Origin: Bacillota bacterium | GTDB lineage: Bacteria > Bacillota > Clostridia > Lachnospirales > Cellulosilyticaceae | Assembly: GCA_023457875.1 (NCBI GenBank) | Contig: JAEXBC010000331.1 | Coordinates: forward strand, 1 to 5,047 | Length of the DNA: 5,047 nucleotides | Direction: 5' to 3' | Shown here: positions 1-4,969 of the stretch, piece after piece | Layout of the letters: each line of letters starts with the position of its first letter | How positions within the stretch are numbered: position 1 is the stretch's first letter | Made by a program: the position numbers and the translations under genes | Notes under the pieces: generated by a model | Databases searched by the model: none | Seen by the model: the letters and a program-made list of their open reading frames with translations, nothing else | What the model was told of the DNA's origin: nothing

Positions 1-9
1 GTAGTCCAT
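1..9 (-). CDS. Possible start of a divergent gene, cut off by the left edge
   Basis: On the minus strand, ATG (9..7) is followed by GAC and TAC, giving Met-Asp-Tyr before the window ends. Upstream of it, on the same strand, AAAGGAT (24..18) puts a GGA core about nine bases from the ATG, a normal ribosome binding distance. I found no convincing sigma-A promoter for it between 30 and 200 on the minus strand. Three codons cannot identify a product, and an ATG with a short purine tract could occur by chance in AT-rich DNA. If real, the gene is divergent from the aminopeptidase gene and shares its roughly 200-base upstream region. Confidence 0.3.
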
Positions 10-142
10 AGTGATTAATCCTTTCTTGTTAAAGTTGTGTTGTGGTGATTCAATCTTAACACAGGATAAATCTCTATGGATTTTTTATTTAGTTCAACTT
101 CATTTTACAATTAACCAAAAATAATAAATTAAAAAGATATTT

Positions 143-171
143 TTGATATTTATAAAGAGTTTTGATATACT
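143..171 (+). promoter_or_regulatory. Sigma-A promoter of the M55 aminopeptidase gene
   Basis: A -35 box TTGATA (143-148) and a -10 box TATACT (166-171) are separated by exactly 17 bases. Each differs from the sigma-A consensus by one position. The predicted transcription start is near 178, giving a leader of about 30 bases before the ATG at 208. The nonamer TTTTGATAT occurs at 141-149 and again at 160-168, so a second TTGATA sits in the spacer just ahead of the -10. The region upstream (10-142) is AT-rich, with no ORF or riboswitch-like structure that I could recognise. Confidence 0.75.
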
Positions 172-184
172 CTTATTAAGAGTA
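168..184. repeat. Perfect palindrome over the -10 and start site, possible operator
   Basis: The sequence TACTCTTATTAAGAGTA is a perfect inverted repeat of two 8-base arms around one central T (176). It begins inside the -10 box and covers the expected transcription start near 178. A repressor bound here would block the promoter, so an operator is the natural reading. No protein is identified by the motif, and it does not resemble the CodY consensus. Alternatively it is a weak 5'-end hairpin, but part of it lies upstream of the predicted start, which argues against that. Confidence 0.5.
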
Positions 185-207
185 AGTTAATTAGGGAGGC
201 ATAAGCC

Positions 208-1005
208 ATGAAAGTATACATTAGTGCTGATTTAGAAGGAATTACAGGTGTCTCAAAATGGGAGGAAACCCACAAAGGTGGCAAGGATTATGAGCTTTAT
301 CGTGAACAAATGACAAAGGAAGTTGCAGCTGCTTGTGAAGGTGCCATTGAGGCTGGTGCAGATTATATTATGGTAAAGGATGCCCATGAAGACGGTAAAA
401 ATCTAATTCATAGCTTATTACCTAAAGGAGTAAAGATTATTTCAGGATGGAGTAATCATCCATATTGTATGGTGGAAGGATTAGATGAAACCTTTGATGC
501 AGTGCTTTTTATTGGGTATCATAGTGGGGCTAACTCCAATGGAAGCCCCCTTGCTCATACGTTATATCCTGATAAAATCAAGAACATTAAGATTAATGGT
601 GAGGATGCGGATGAATTCTTGCTTCATGTCTATACGACCTATATGTTAAACGTACCTGTCGCTGCTGTCTCTGGAGATGGCGACCTAATGAGGTTTGTTA
701 AGAATTTTAATCCACACATTAAAACCATTGCTGTACAAGAGGGCTTTGGAGGAGCCGTTGTCAGTATTCATCCCGATTTGGCCATTGAGCGTATTAGAAA
801 GGGTGTCAAAAAAGCCCTACAGAATTTAGAAGCCTATCAAGTTGAACAACCTGAGGAATACGAGCTTGTGGTTGAGTTTCAAAAGCATGCGGATGCCTAT
901 AAATATTCTTTTTACCCCAATGTTGAGCAGATTGGAGAATATACCATTCGCTATGCTTCAAATAATTATATGCATCTATTGGTGTTGTTATTGTTTATTG
1001 GATAA
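208..1005 (+). CDS. M55 family zinc D-aminopeptidase (DppA-like)
   Basis: This 265-residue protein is a member of peptidase family M55, whose characterised member is Bacillus subtilis DppA (274 residues), a cytoplasmic decameric enzyme that releases N-terminal D-amino acids such as D-Ala from short peptides. All known functional positions can be matched: metal ligands D8 and E10 in the N-terminal ISADLEGITG, H60 in KDAH, H105 in GYHSGA and E136 in the segment 131-137, plus the proposed nucleophile H117 in LAHTLY. There is no signal peptide. ATG 208 is preceded by AGGGAGG (193-199) at eight bases. The C-terminus (residues 251-265, hydrophobic, ending LLLFIG) is like the usual end of the family, so the gene appears complete. 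It has its own promoter and terminator. In B. subtilis dppA heads a dipeptide transport operon; no transporter gene follows here, so peptide recycling is inferred rather than shown by context. Confidence 0.92.
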   Translation: MKVYISADLEGITGVSKWEETHKGGKDYELYREQMTKEVAAACEGAIEAGADYIMVKDAHEDGKNLIHSLLPKGVKIISGWSNHPYCMVEGLDETFDAVLFIGYHSGANSNGSPLAHTLYPDKIKNIKINGEDADEFLLHVYTTYMLNVPVAAVSGDGDLMRFVKNFNPHIKTIAVQEGFGGAVVSIHPDLAIERIRKGVKKALQNLEAYQVEQPEEYELVVEFQKHADAYKYSFYPNVEQIGEYTIRYASNNYMHLLVLLLFIG

Positions 1006-1042
1006 AACGATTGGCAATGCATAAAGATATAGTGGATCAAGA

Positions 1043-1099
1043 AATATAAAAAATCCTGGCTTAAATCATGTTATTATTTAAGCCAGGATTTTTTATATT
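1043..1099 (+). terminator. Strong intrinsic terminator after the aminopeptidase gene
   Basis: A perfect 24-bp stem pairs 1043-1066 with 1076-1099 around a 9-base loop (1067-1075). The core is ATCCTGGC against GCCAGGAT, flanked by AAAAAA on the left and TTTTTT on the right. The T tract gives rho-independent termination of transcripts from the left, and the mirror A tract means it could also stop transcription arriving from the right. It separates the aminopeptidase gene from the two-component operon. Confidence 0.9.
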
Positions 1100-1150
1100 G
1101 AAAGAGAATGATAGCATGAAGTTGGGATTTATTTACCCATATCGTCTTTT

Positions 1151-1168
1151 ATGCAGATTAATCTGTAT
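1151..1168. repeat. Inverted repeat upstream of the response regulator promoter
   Basis: CAGATTAATCTG (1154-1165) is a perfect 12-base palindrome, and the outer AT/AT pairs (1151-1152 and 1167-1168) also match after one mismatch. Its centre is about 60 bases upstream of the predicted start of transcription, where an activator commonly binds. LytTR proteins usually bind direct repeats, so this may be the site of a different regulator, or chance. Confidence 0.3.
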
Positions 1169-1183
1169 CTTGTGTATTTTGAG

Positions 1184-1213
1184 TTGTTTATTATAGAATG
1201 TATTTTATATAAT
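1184..1213 (+). promoter_or_regulatory. Probable sigma-A promoter of the two-component/EFR1/SMR operon
   Basis: A perfect -10 box TATAAT (1208-1213) has TTGTTT (1184-1189) upstream with an 18-base spacer. The -35 is imperfect, which would suit an activated promoter. The predicted start is near 1220, giving a leader of about 45 bases. A weaker alternative is TTGTGT (1170-1175) with TATAGA (1192-1197) and a 16-base spacer. Confidence 0.55.
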
Positions 1214-1220
1214 AGCATGG

Positions 1221-1238
1221 TAAACAAACAGTTGTTTA
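1221..1238. repeat. Inverted repeat at the operon transcription start (operator or 5' hairpin)
   Basis: TAAACAA (1221-1227) and TTGTTTA (1232-1238) are perfect complements around ACAG. The repeat starts at the predicted first base of the transcript. It could be a repressor operator just downstream of the promoter or, in RNA, a short AU-rich hairpin at the 5' end of the message that would affect stability. The same heptamer TTGTTTA also occurs at 1184-1190, overlapping the -35 box. Confidence 0.4.
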
Positions 1239-1264
1239 ACGGCTCTAGGGGGAAAGGGTAGCTT

Positions 1265-1978
1265 ATGATAAAAATAGCCTTATGTGATGATGACATAATC
1301 TGTTTAAAACAAACTTCAGAACTTCTTAAGCAGTATACAGAAGTTCCACTCACTCTCTTTTGTTTTCAAAGTGGCAATGAGCTTTTAGAGAGTGTGGAGC
1401 ATTTTGACCTTGTTTTATTAGATATTGATATGCCAGGGATAAATGGGATTGAAACAGGAAAAAGAATTAGAGAAGTTGATAAGAGGGTTAAAATTATTTA
1501 TTTAACCCATTATATGGATTATGCACTGTTTGCTTTTGAGGTCCATGCTTTTGCTTATCTCTTAAAACCCATTGAGCCTAAAAAACTCTTTAACCAGTTA
1601 GATGAAGCATTGGCTTATTTAAAAGAAGCACCACCCTCGCATATAGAGTATGAAACCTTGCAAGGAATCATAAGGCTTTTTCCAAAGGATATTTACTATT
1701 TTGAATATGAGAAGCGTAAGGTATTAATGAAAACAACATTGGGTACCTATGTACTTAATCAAAAAATCAGTGATGTTGCAAAAAGGATGGAGGCCTTTCA
1801 TTTTTTTATGCCACACAAAAGCTTCTCCATTAATCTATATTTTGTGCGAACCATCAGAGGGTATGATATTCACATGATGGAGGGGAGCATTATTCCCTTG
1901 TCACAGAAAAAGGCAAGTAGCTTTAGGCACGCTTTTAATAAATATCTAAGAGATGAGCGACCTAAAATGGATGATTAA
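1265..1978 (+). CDS. LytTR-family response regulator (AgrA/LytR type)
   Basis: This 237-residue protein is a DNA-binding response regulator. Residues 1-120 form a receiver domain with the acidic pocket D8/D9 in ALCDDD, phosphoacceptor D53 in LLDIDMPG, T81 in YLTH and K101 in LLKP. Residues from about 125 to 230 form a LytTR DNA-binding domain, with an IYYFEYEKRKV strand region and the typical HKSFSINL segment (184-191). Length and domain order are normal for the AgrA/LytR group. ATG 1265 is preceded by two purine tracts, AGGGGGA (1247-1253) and AAGGG (1254-1258); the nearer is six bases away and the farther eleven. It is the first gene of the likely operon, 27 bases ahead of its partner kinase. 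Phosphorylation by that kinase, and binding to its own promoter, are expected from the family and not shown here. No clear LytTR direct-repeat site was found. Confidence 0.92.
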   Translation: MIKIALCDDDIICLKQTSELLKQYTEVPLTLFCFQSGNELLESVEHFDLVLLDIDMPGINGIETGKRIREVDKRVKIIYLTHYMDYALFAFEVHAFAYLLKPIEPKKLFNQLDEALAYLKEAPPSHIEYETLQGIIRLFPKDIYYFEYEKRKVLMKTTLGTYVLNQKISDVAKRMEAFHFFMPHKSFSINLYFVRTIRGYDIHMMEGSIIPLSQKKASSFRHAFNKYLRDERPKMDD

Positions 1979-2005
1979 TTTTGAAGTAGAAGGGAGCGAC
2001 TGACG

Positions 2006-3172
2006 ATGTCTTCTAATACGTTACAAAATCTGGCGTGCATACTATTTTCTTGTATAAATTACTTTCTGCTAGTCTATATCGTGCTTCACGCGTATTATAA
2101 AATCCGTGATAAGGAGCATAAAAGCCTTAGCATACTTTATTTATTAATCATCTGTGCAGTTGTTTTAGCTGCAGATATTTTTTTACAGCAGTTTTCACAT
2201 CTACTTATTCTTCAAAAAATAACACTATCTAAAAATGAAGACTGCTATAAGGATGTTTATATGATTATTACGCGCTTTTTAGAGCTTATTTTAGCTAAAG
2301 CAATGGTCATCATTATTCAGAGAAATAAAATAGAACGTATTGTCTCATATGAATGCATAGGCTCTTTTATCTTACCTGTCTTTAGCGTTATTTTTATTTA
2401 TACTTTATCTTATTTTCTTTCGGATGAGCTAAGCATCATCTCGCTGATTCTATTTAACGTGAACCTCTTACTGGTAATTGTCTTAAATCTTTATTTTACA
2501 TGGTTTTTTGAAGCGATGCGTAAAGCAGATAGTCTAGAAAATGAACGACGCTTGTATGAGGAGCAGGCAAAATTGCAACATAGGTATTATGAAGATTTAA
2601 AAAATAAGTATGAGGAATCTAGAAAAGTCATTCATGATATTCGGGCACATATGCACACACTGCAGCAGCTTTATTCCGTGCAGGATACCTCTATGGCGAC
2701 GCAGTATAAAAATGACCTTGATAACATATTAAGCCATCTAGGGGAGACCTATTATACGGACAATAAGGTGCTTAATATTATTATTAATGAAAAAGTACAT
2801 CAGATGAAAAGTCTTGGAATTCAAGGGGACATCCGTATAGGTGATATAAATATAGACTTTATACGAGAAATAGATATCACAACGCTTTTCACAAACCTTT
2901 TTGATAATGCAATTACTGCGGCAGAAACTGCAAAGAGCAAATATATCAAGGTGCGTATGGAAAAATTTAATGATATGATAAGCATTTGTGTTGAAAATAG
3001 CTATAGTGAGCCTCCCATCCCCATTAACAAAGGATTTAAATCCACAAAGAAAAATCATGAAGGTTTAGGACTTAAAAATATTGAAAGGAGCCTTAAGCGT
3101 TATGAGGGGGATATGAGATATGAGTATAATCAAGATCTATTCATGGTTTATATTATGATTCCTGTGAATTAA
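2006..3172 (+). CDS. Membrane GHKL sensor histidine kinase (AgrC-like, HPK10 group)
   Basis: The 388-residue protein is the expected sensor partner of the upstream regulator. The N-terminal half has about five hydrophobic segments, at roughly 8-30, 41-59, 86-105, 118-138 and 144-168, forming a polytopic sensor with no large extracellular domain. A charged, probably coiled-coil linker (172-205) follows. The catalytic half has the H-box VIHDIRAHMH with phosphoacceptor H210, the N-box TNLFDNAITAA with N297, D300 and N301, and the G-box EGLGLKNIERS (352-362) of a GHKL ATPase. This arrangement matches the HPK10 kinases that phosphorylate LytTR regulators, such as AgrC. ATG 2006 has AAGGGAG (1990-1996) nine bases upstream. 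AgrC-type kinases often sense secreted peptides, but no agrB or clear agrD gene is present, so the ligand is unknown. Confidence 0.92.
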   Translation: MSSNTLQNLACILFSCINYFLLVYIVLHAYYKIRDKEHKSLSILYLLIICAVVLAADIFLQQFSHLLILQKITLSKNEDCYKDVYMIITRFLELILAKAMVIIIQRNKIERIVSYECIGSFILPVFSVIFIYTLSYFLSDELSIISLILFNVNLLLVIVLNLYFTWFFEAMRKADSLENERRLYEEQAKLQHRYYEDLKNKYEESRKVIHDIRAHMHTLQQLYSVQDTSMATQYKNDLDNILSHLGETYYTDNKVLNIIINEKVHQMKSLGIQGDIRIGDINIDFIREIDITTLFTNLFDNAITAAETAKSKYIKVRMEKFNDMISICVENSYSEPPIPINKGFKSTKKNHEGLGLKNIERSLKRYEGDMRYEYNQDLFMVYIMIPVN

Positions 3173-3186
3173 ATTTTTTATAGTAA

Positions 3187-3194
3187 AAGGAGGT
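3187..3194 (+). promoter_or_regulatory. Ribosome binding site fixing the GTG start of the EFR1 gene
   Basis: AAGGAGGT, a full Shine-Dalgarno match, ends seven bases before GTG 3202. No ATG or other in-frame start fits better, so the GTG start is well supported. Confidence 0.85.
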
Positions 3195-3201
3195 AGCGTT
3201 T

Positions 3202-4005
3202 GTGTATAAAACAGCGTTATTTTATTTTAGTGCCACTGGAAATTCTCTGTATACAGCTAAAGAAATCTCTAAGGGGTGGACTGATGTAGAGCTTATCTCT
3301 ATCCCTGATGCACTGCATAGTGGTTGCCTAGCTTTTGATGAATATGATGTAGTAGGTATTGTTACACCCCTTTACTTTATGGGGCTTCCTCCTATTGTTA
3401 AGACGTTTTTAAGTCAGATTACATTGCGTAACGTAAAATATTGCTTTAGTATTATAACCCGTGCTTTTTCTAGGGGATATGCTTTTCATCAAATTAATCG
3501 TTTACTCAATCAAAAAGGACTGGAGTTAAATTATGCGCAGTATCTTAATTATCCTGACAACTATATTAGATGGGCTGAAGCTGCAGATGAAAAGAAACAG
3601 CATAAACAATTTAAAGAGAGTGAGCAGAAGCTTCTAGGTTATAAAAAGCAAGTAGAAGAGCAAATCAAAAACTATAAAAAAGAAGGATTTATACTAAAGG
3701 CAGGATCGTCAGTCGTTTATCATATCTGGAAAAGTCGTTTAAGGTATAGTGGTTCTCATTTTAAAGTGAGTCAAGTATGCAATAACTGTGGTATTTGCGA
3801 AAAGGCTTGCCCGACTCAAAATATTTCCATCATTAATAAGGTGCCACACTGGCATACGCACTGCGTAGATTGTATGGGATGTATTCAGCACTGTCCTAAG
3901 AAGGCTATTTATTTTAATAAAAGAACAGAGAAAAGACGACGTTATAGAAATCCTCATATTTCATTGCATGAACTGCTACATAATAGAACGAAGGAGGAAC
4001 AATAG
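3202..4005 (+). CDS. EFR1-family flavodoxin/[4Fe-4S] ferredoxin fusion protein
   Basis: This 267-residue cytoplasmic protein joins a flavodoxin-like half to a bacterial-type ferredoxin half. The N-terminus YFSATGNS (8-15) is the phosphate-binding loop for FMN, and TPLYFMGLPP (55-64) is the second flavodoxin loop region. A lysine-rich helical linker covers about 125-165. The C-terminus carries two CxxCxxCxxxC clusters, C193/C196/C199/C203 and C221/C224/C227/C231, each typical of one [4Fe-4S] centre with the fourth ligand followed by Pro. This architecture matches the EFR1 family of clostridial electron carriers, whose partners are mostly unknown. It starts at GTG 3202, 29 bases after the kinase gene, so it is probably co-transcribed with the two-component genes. 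The tail (240-267) is very basic. A role in redox stress or in feeding electrons to an unlinked enzyme is inference. Confidence 0.88.
   Translation: MYKTALFYFSATGNSLYTAKEISKGWTDVELISIPDALHSGCLAFDEYDVVGIVTPLYFMGLPPIVKTFLSQITLRNVKYCFSIITRAFSRGYAFHQINRLLNQKGLELNYAQYLNYPDNYIRWAEAADEKKQHKQFKESEQKLLGYKKQVEEQIKNYKKEGFILKAGSSVVYHIWKSRLRYSGSHFKVSQVCNNCGICEKACPTQNISIINKVPHWHTHCVDCMGCIQHCPKKAIYFNKRTEKRRRYRNPHISLHELLHNRTKEEQ
3991..3998 (+). promoter_or_regulatory. Ribosome binding site fixing the GTG start of the SMR gene
   Basis: AAGGAGGA lies inside the last codons of the EFR1 gene and ends seven bases before GTG 4006. The GTG immediately follows the EFR1 stop codon. The nearby ATG at 4011 is out of frame with the transporter. 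Confidence 0.85.
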
Positions 4006-4329
4006 GTGGAATGGATTTATCTTATAGCAGCGATCTTATCTGAAACAACAGGTACCACATTAATGAAGCTTAGCAATGGCTTTTCTAAGCTTATATATAT
4101 TCCTTTCATAGGTGTATGTTATATCTTGACGATGTTTATGTTTTCGCTCGCGTTAAAAAGAATTGAAATGGGCATGGCTTATGCTGTTTGGTCAGGTATT
4201 GGCATTGTGCTTATTACAACTGCCGGAGTTATTCTTTTTAAAGAGAGTTTCTCTTTTTCGAAGATCCTTTTTATTGGTCTTATTATCATAGGTACAATAG
4301 GTCTGAATTTAGTCTCAAGGGCTCACTAA
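4006..4329 (+). CDS. Small multidrug resistance (SMR) transporter, EmrE/Qac-like
   Basis: The 107-residue protein is an integral membrane exporter with four hydrophobic helices (about 3-20, 30-50, 57-78, 86-104), the normal SMR size. The essential proton- and drug-binding glutamate is E13 in ILSETTGTTLMK, equivalent to EmrE E14. The motif YAVWSGIGIVLI (59-70) has W62, equivalent to EmrE W63. The WSGIGIVLI form is closer to the Qac/EmrE drug exporters than to the guanidinium exporters, which usually have WTGIGAVG. SMR proteins work as antiparallel homodimers that swap protons for lipophilic or quaternary ammonium cations. Positive charges are nearly balanced on the two sides (K21, K28, K79, K86 against K51, R52, R105), which fits dual topology from a single gene. 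Translation is probably coupled to the EFR1 gene, with no gap. It is the last gene before a terminator. Confidence 0.9.
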   Translation: MEWIYLIAAILSETTGTTLMKLSNGFSKLIYIPFIGVCYILTMFMFSLALKRIEMGMAYAVWSGIGIVLITTAGVILFKESFSFSKILFIGLIIIGTIGLNLVSRAH

Positions 4330-4368
4330 GAAAAATAAGTAAGACATTGTTTGACACATAGAGGAAAG

Positions 4369-4417
4369 AAAAGGTCTGACTGCCTTATAAAATAAGGTAT
4401 CCAGATCTTTTATTTTG
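4369..4417 (+). terminator. Intrinsic terminator ending the two-component/EFR1/SMR operon
   Basis: A 10-bp lower stem pairs AAAAGGTCTG (4369-4378) with CAGATCTTTT (4402-4411), including one G-U pair. Above a two-by-two internal loop, an 8-bp upper stem pairs TGCCTTAT (4381-4388) with ATAAGGTA (4392-4399) around AAA. The downstream TATTTT completes a U-rich tail. It lies 40 bases after the SMR stop codon. Confidence 0.8.
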
Positions 4418-4469
4418 CTTAAAATGAAAGTAGTATTTTTATTTAGTAAACAAATATGAATATTCCCAA

Positions 4470-4498
4470 TTGACAAAAGTACTATATAGTACTAAAAT
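4470..4498 (+). promoter_or_regulatory. Sigma-A promoter of the MarR/flavoprotein operon
   Basis: A perfect -35 TTGACA (4470-4475) and -10 TAAAAT (4493-4498, one mismatch) are 17 bases apart. The predicted transcription start is near 4505, about 15 bases ahead of the preferred start codon. The spacer is filled by a perfect palindrome. Confidence 0.85.
4478..4493. promoter_or_regulatory. Probable MarR operator, 16-bp perfect palindrome in the promoter spacer
   Basis: AGTACTATATAGTACT is a perfect palindrome of two 8-base arms with no central spacer, and each arm contains the self-complementary AGTACT. It lies between the -35 and -10 boxes and touches the first base of the -10. MarR dimers bind palindromes of this length, and a MarR gene begins 27 bases downstream, so autorepression is the simplest reading. 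Binding is inferred. Confidence 0.75.
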
Positions 4499-4508
4499 AC
4501 ATTTAGTG

Positions 4509-4514
4509 AGGTGG
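4509..4514 (+). promoter_or_regulatory. Ribosome binding site selecting GTG 4520 for the MarR gene
   Basis: AGGTGG ends five bases before GTG 4520. The longer in-frame start, GTG 4511, falls inside this site and would lie only about six bases from the predicted transcription start, so it has no room for its own ribosome binding site. Confidence 0.65.
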
Positions 4515-4519
4515 TTTAC

Positions 4520-4969
4520 GTGTCGACAATAAGAGAAGGAGGCTTCTTAATATCAAAAATTAAGCAAGTATCAGGACGCATATTTGATAAGAAGCTTAGA
4601 AAGTACAATATAACCGATTTAAATTCAGCACAGGGACGTATTATTTTTTCATTATGGCAAAAAGATAATATTCCCATAAAGGAATTAGCCACCAAGACAT
4701 CTCTTGGTAAGACCACACTAACAAGTATGCTGGATAGACTAGAGCAGAGTGACTATATCACTCGAGAACCTGATAAAGAAGACAAAAGAAAGGTGTTTAT
4801 CTGTCTCACTGAAAAGAGTAAATCACTAAGACAAAGCTATGAAGATGTATCACATGAAATGCTAGCATTGTTTTATGATGGTCTTTCTGAGGAACAAGTA
4901 GATGTATTCGAGGAAACACTCAATCATATTTTAACCAATCTAAATACATACGAGGAGGAAAACAAATGA
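4520..4969 (+). CDS. MarR-family transcriptional repressor
   Basis: From GTG 4520 the protein has 149 residues, typical for MarR; a start at GTG 4511 would add three residues. An N-terminal dimerisation helix contains ISKIKQVSGRIFDKKL. The winged helix-turn-helix covers about residues 30-97: PIKELATKTSLGKTTLTSML holds the helix-turn-helix with recognition helix at about 62-76, and PDKEDKRKVFICLT (about 84-97) is the wing with its conserved acidic and basic residues. A C-terminal helical dimer segment follows. The only cysteine is in the wing strand (about C95), so it is not an OhrR-type thiol sensor with an N-terminal cysteine. Its promoter carries a perfect palindrome, which suggests autorepression. 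It overlaps the downstream flavoprotein gene by ATGA, so the two are translated together and the flavoprotein is the likely main target. The inducing ligand is unknown. Confidence 0.9.
   Translation: MSTIREGGFLISKIKQVSGRIFDKKLRKYNITDLNSAQGRIIFSLWQKDNIPIKELATKTSLGKTTLTSMLDRLEQSDYITREPDKEDKRKVFICLTEKSKSLRQSYEDVSHEMLALFYDGLSEEQVDVFEETLNHILTNLNTYEEENK
4953..4958 (+). promoter_or_regulatory. Ribosome binding site of the downstream partial gene
   Basis: AGGAGG lies in the last codons of the MarR gene and ends seven bases before ATG 4966, which overlaps the MarR stop codon as ATGA. Confidence 0.85.

Noticed and set aside
27..47. TTGTTAAAGTTGTGTTGTGG as a Rex-type redox operator
   Set aside because: Only the left half resembles TTGTTAA; the required inverted right half is missing.
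842..1024. A 60-codon frame overlapping the end of the aminopeptidase gene, and the idea that the gene is frameshifted near its C-terminus
   Set aside because: The main frame ends in a hydrophobic segment that fits the usual M55 C-terminus and the protein has near-normal length, so neither a frameshift nor a second gene is needed.
1228..1236. ACAGTTGTT as a LytTR (AgrA-type) binding site
   Set aside because: It matches half of the ACAGTTAAG-like consensus, but no second copy is found about 21 bases up- or downstream.
1129..1353. A 74-codon minus-strand frame over the operon promoter
   Set aside because: It overlaps the promoter and the start of the response regulator, has no family resemblance and no clear ribosome binding site.
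2738..3058. A 106-codon minus-strand frame inside the kinase gene
   Set aside because: It is antisense to the conserved kinase ATPase domain, and its composition is that expected of a reversed coding sequence.
3739..3957. A 72-codon minus-strand frame inside the EFR1 gene
   Set aside because: It is antisense to the two conserved iron-sulfur cluster motifs and has no recognisable features.
4351..4356. TTGACA after the SMR gene as a promoter
   Set aside because: No -10-like hexamer lies 16-18 bases downstream (GTCTGA at 17), and the operon terminator follows at once.
4516..4716. A 66-codon minus-strand frame inside the MarR gene
   Set aside because: It is antisense to the conserved winged-helix region and has no supporting context.
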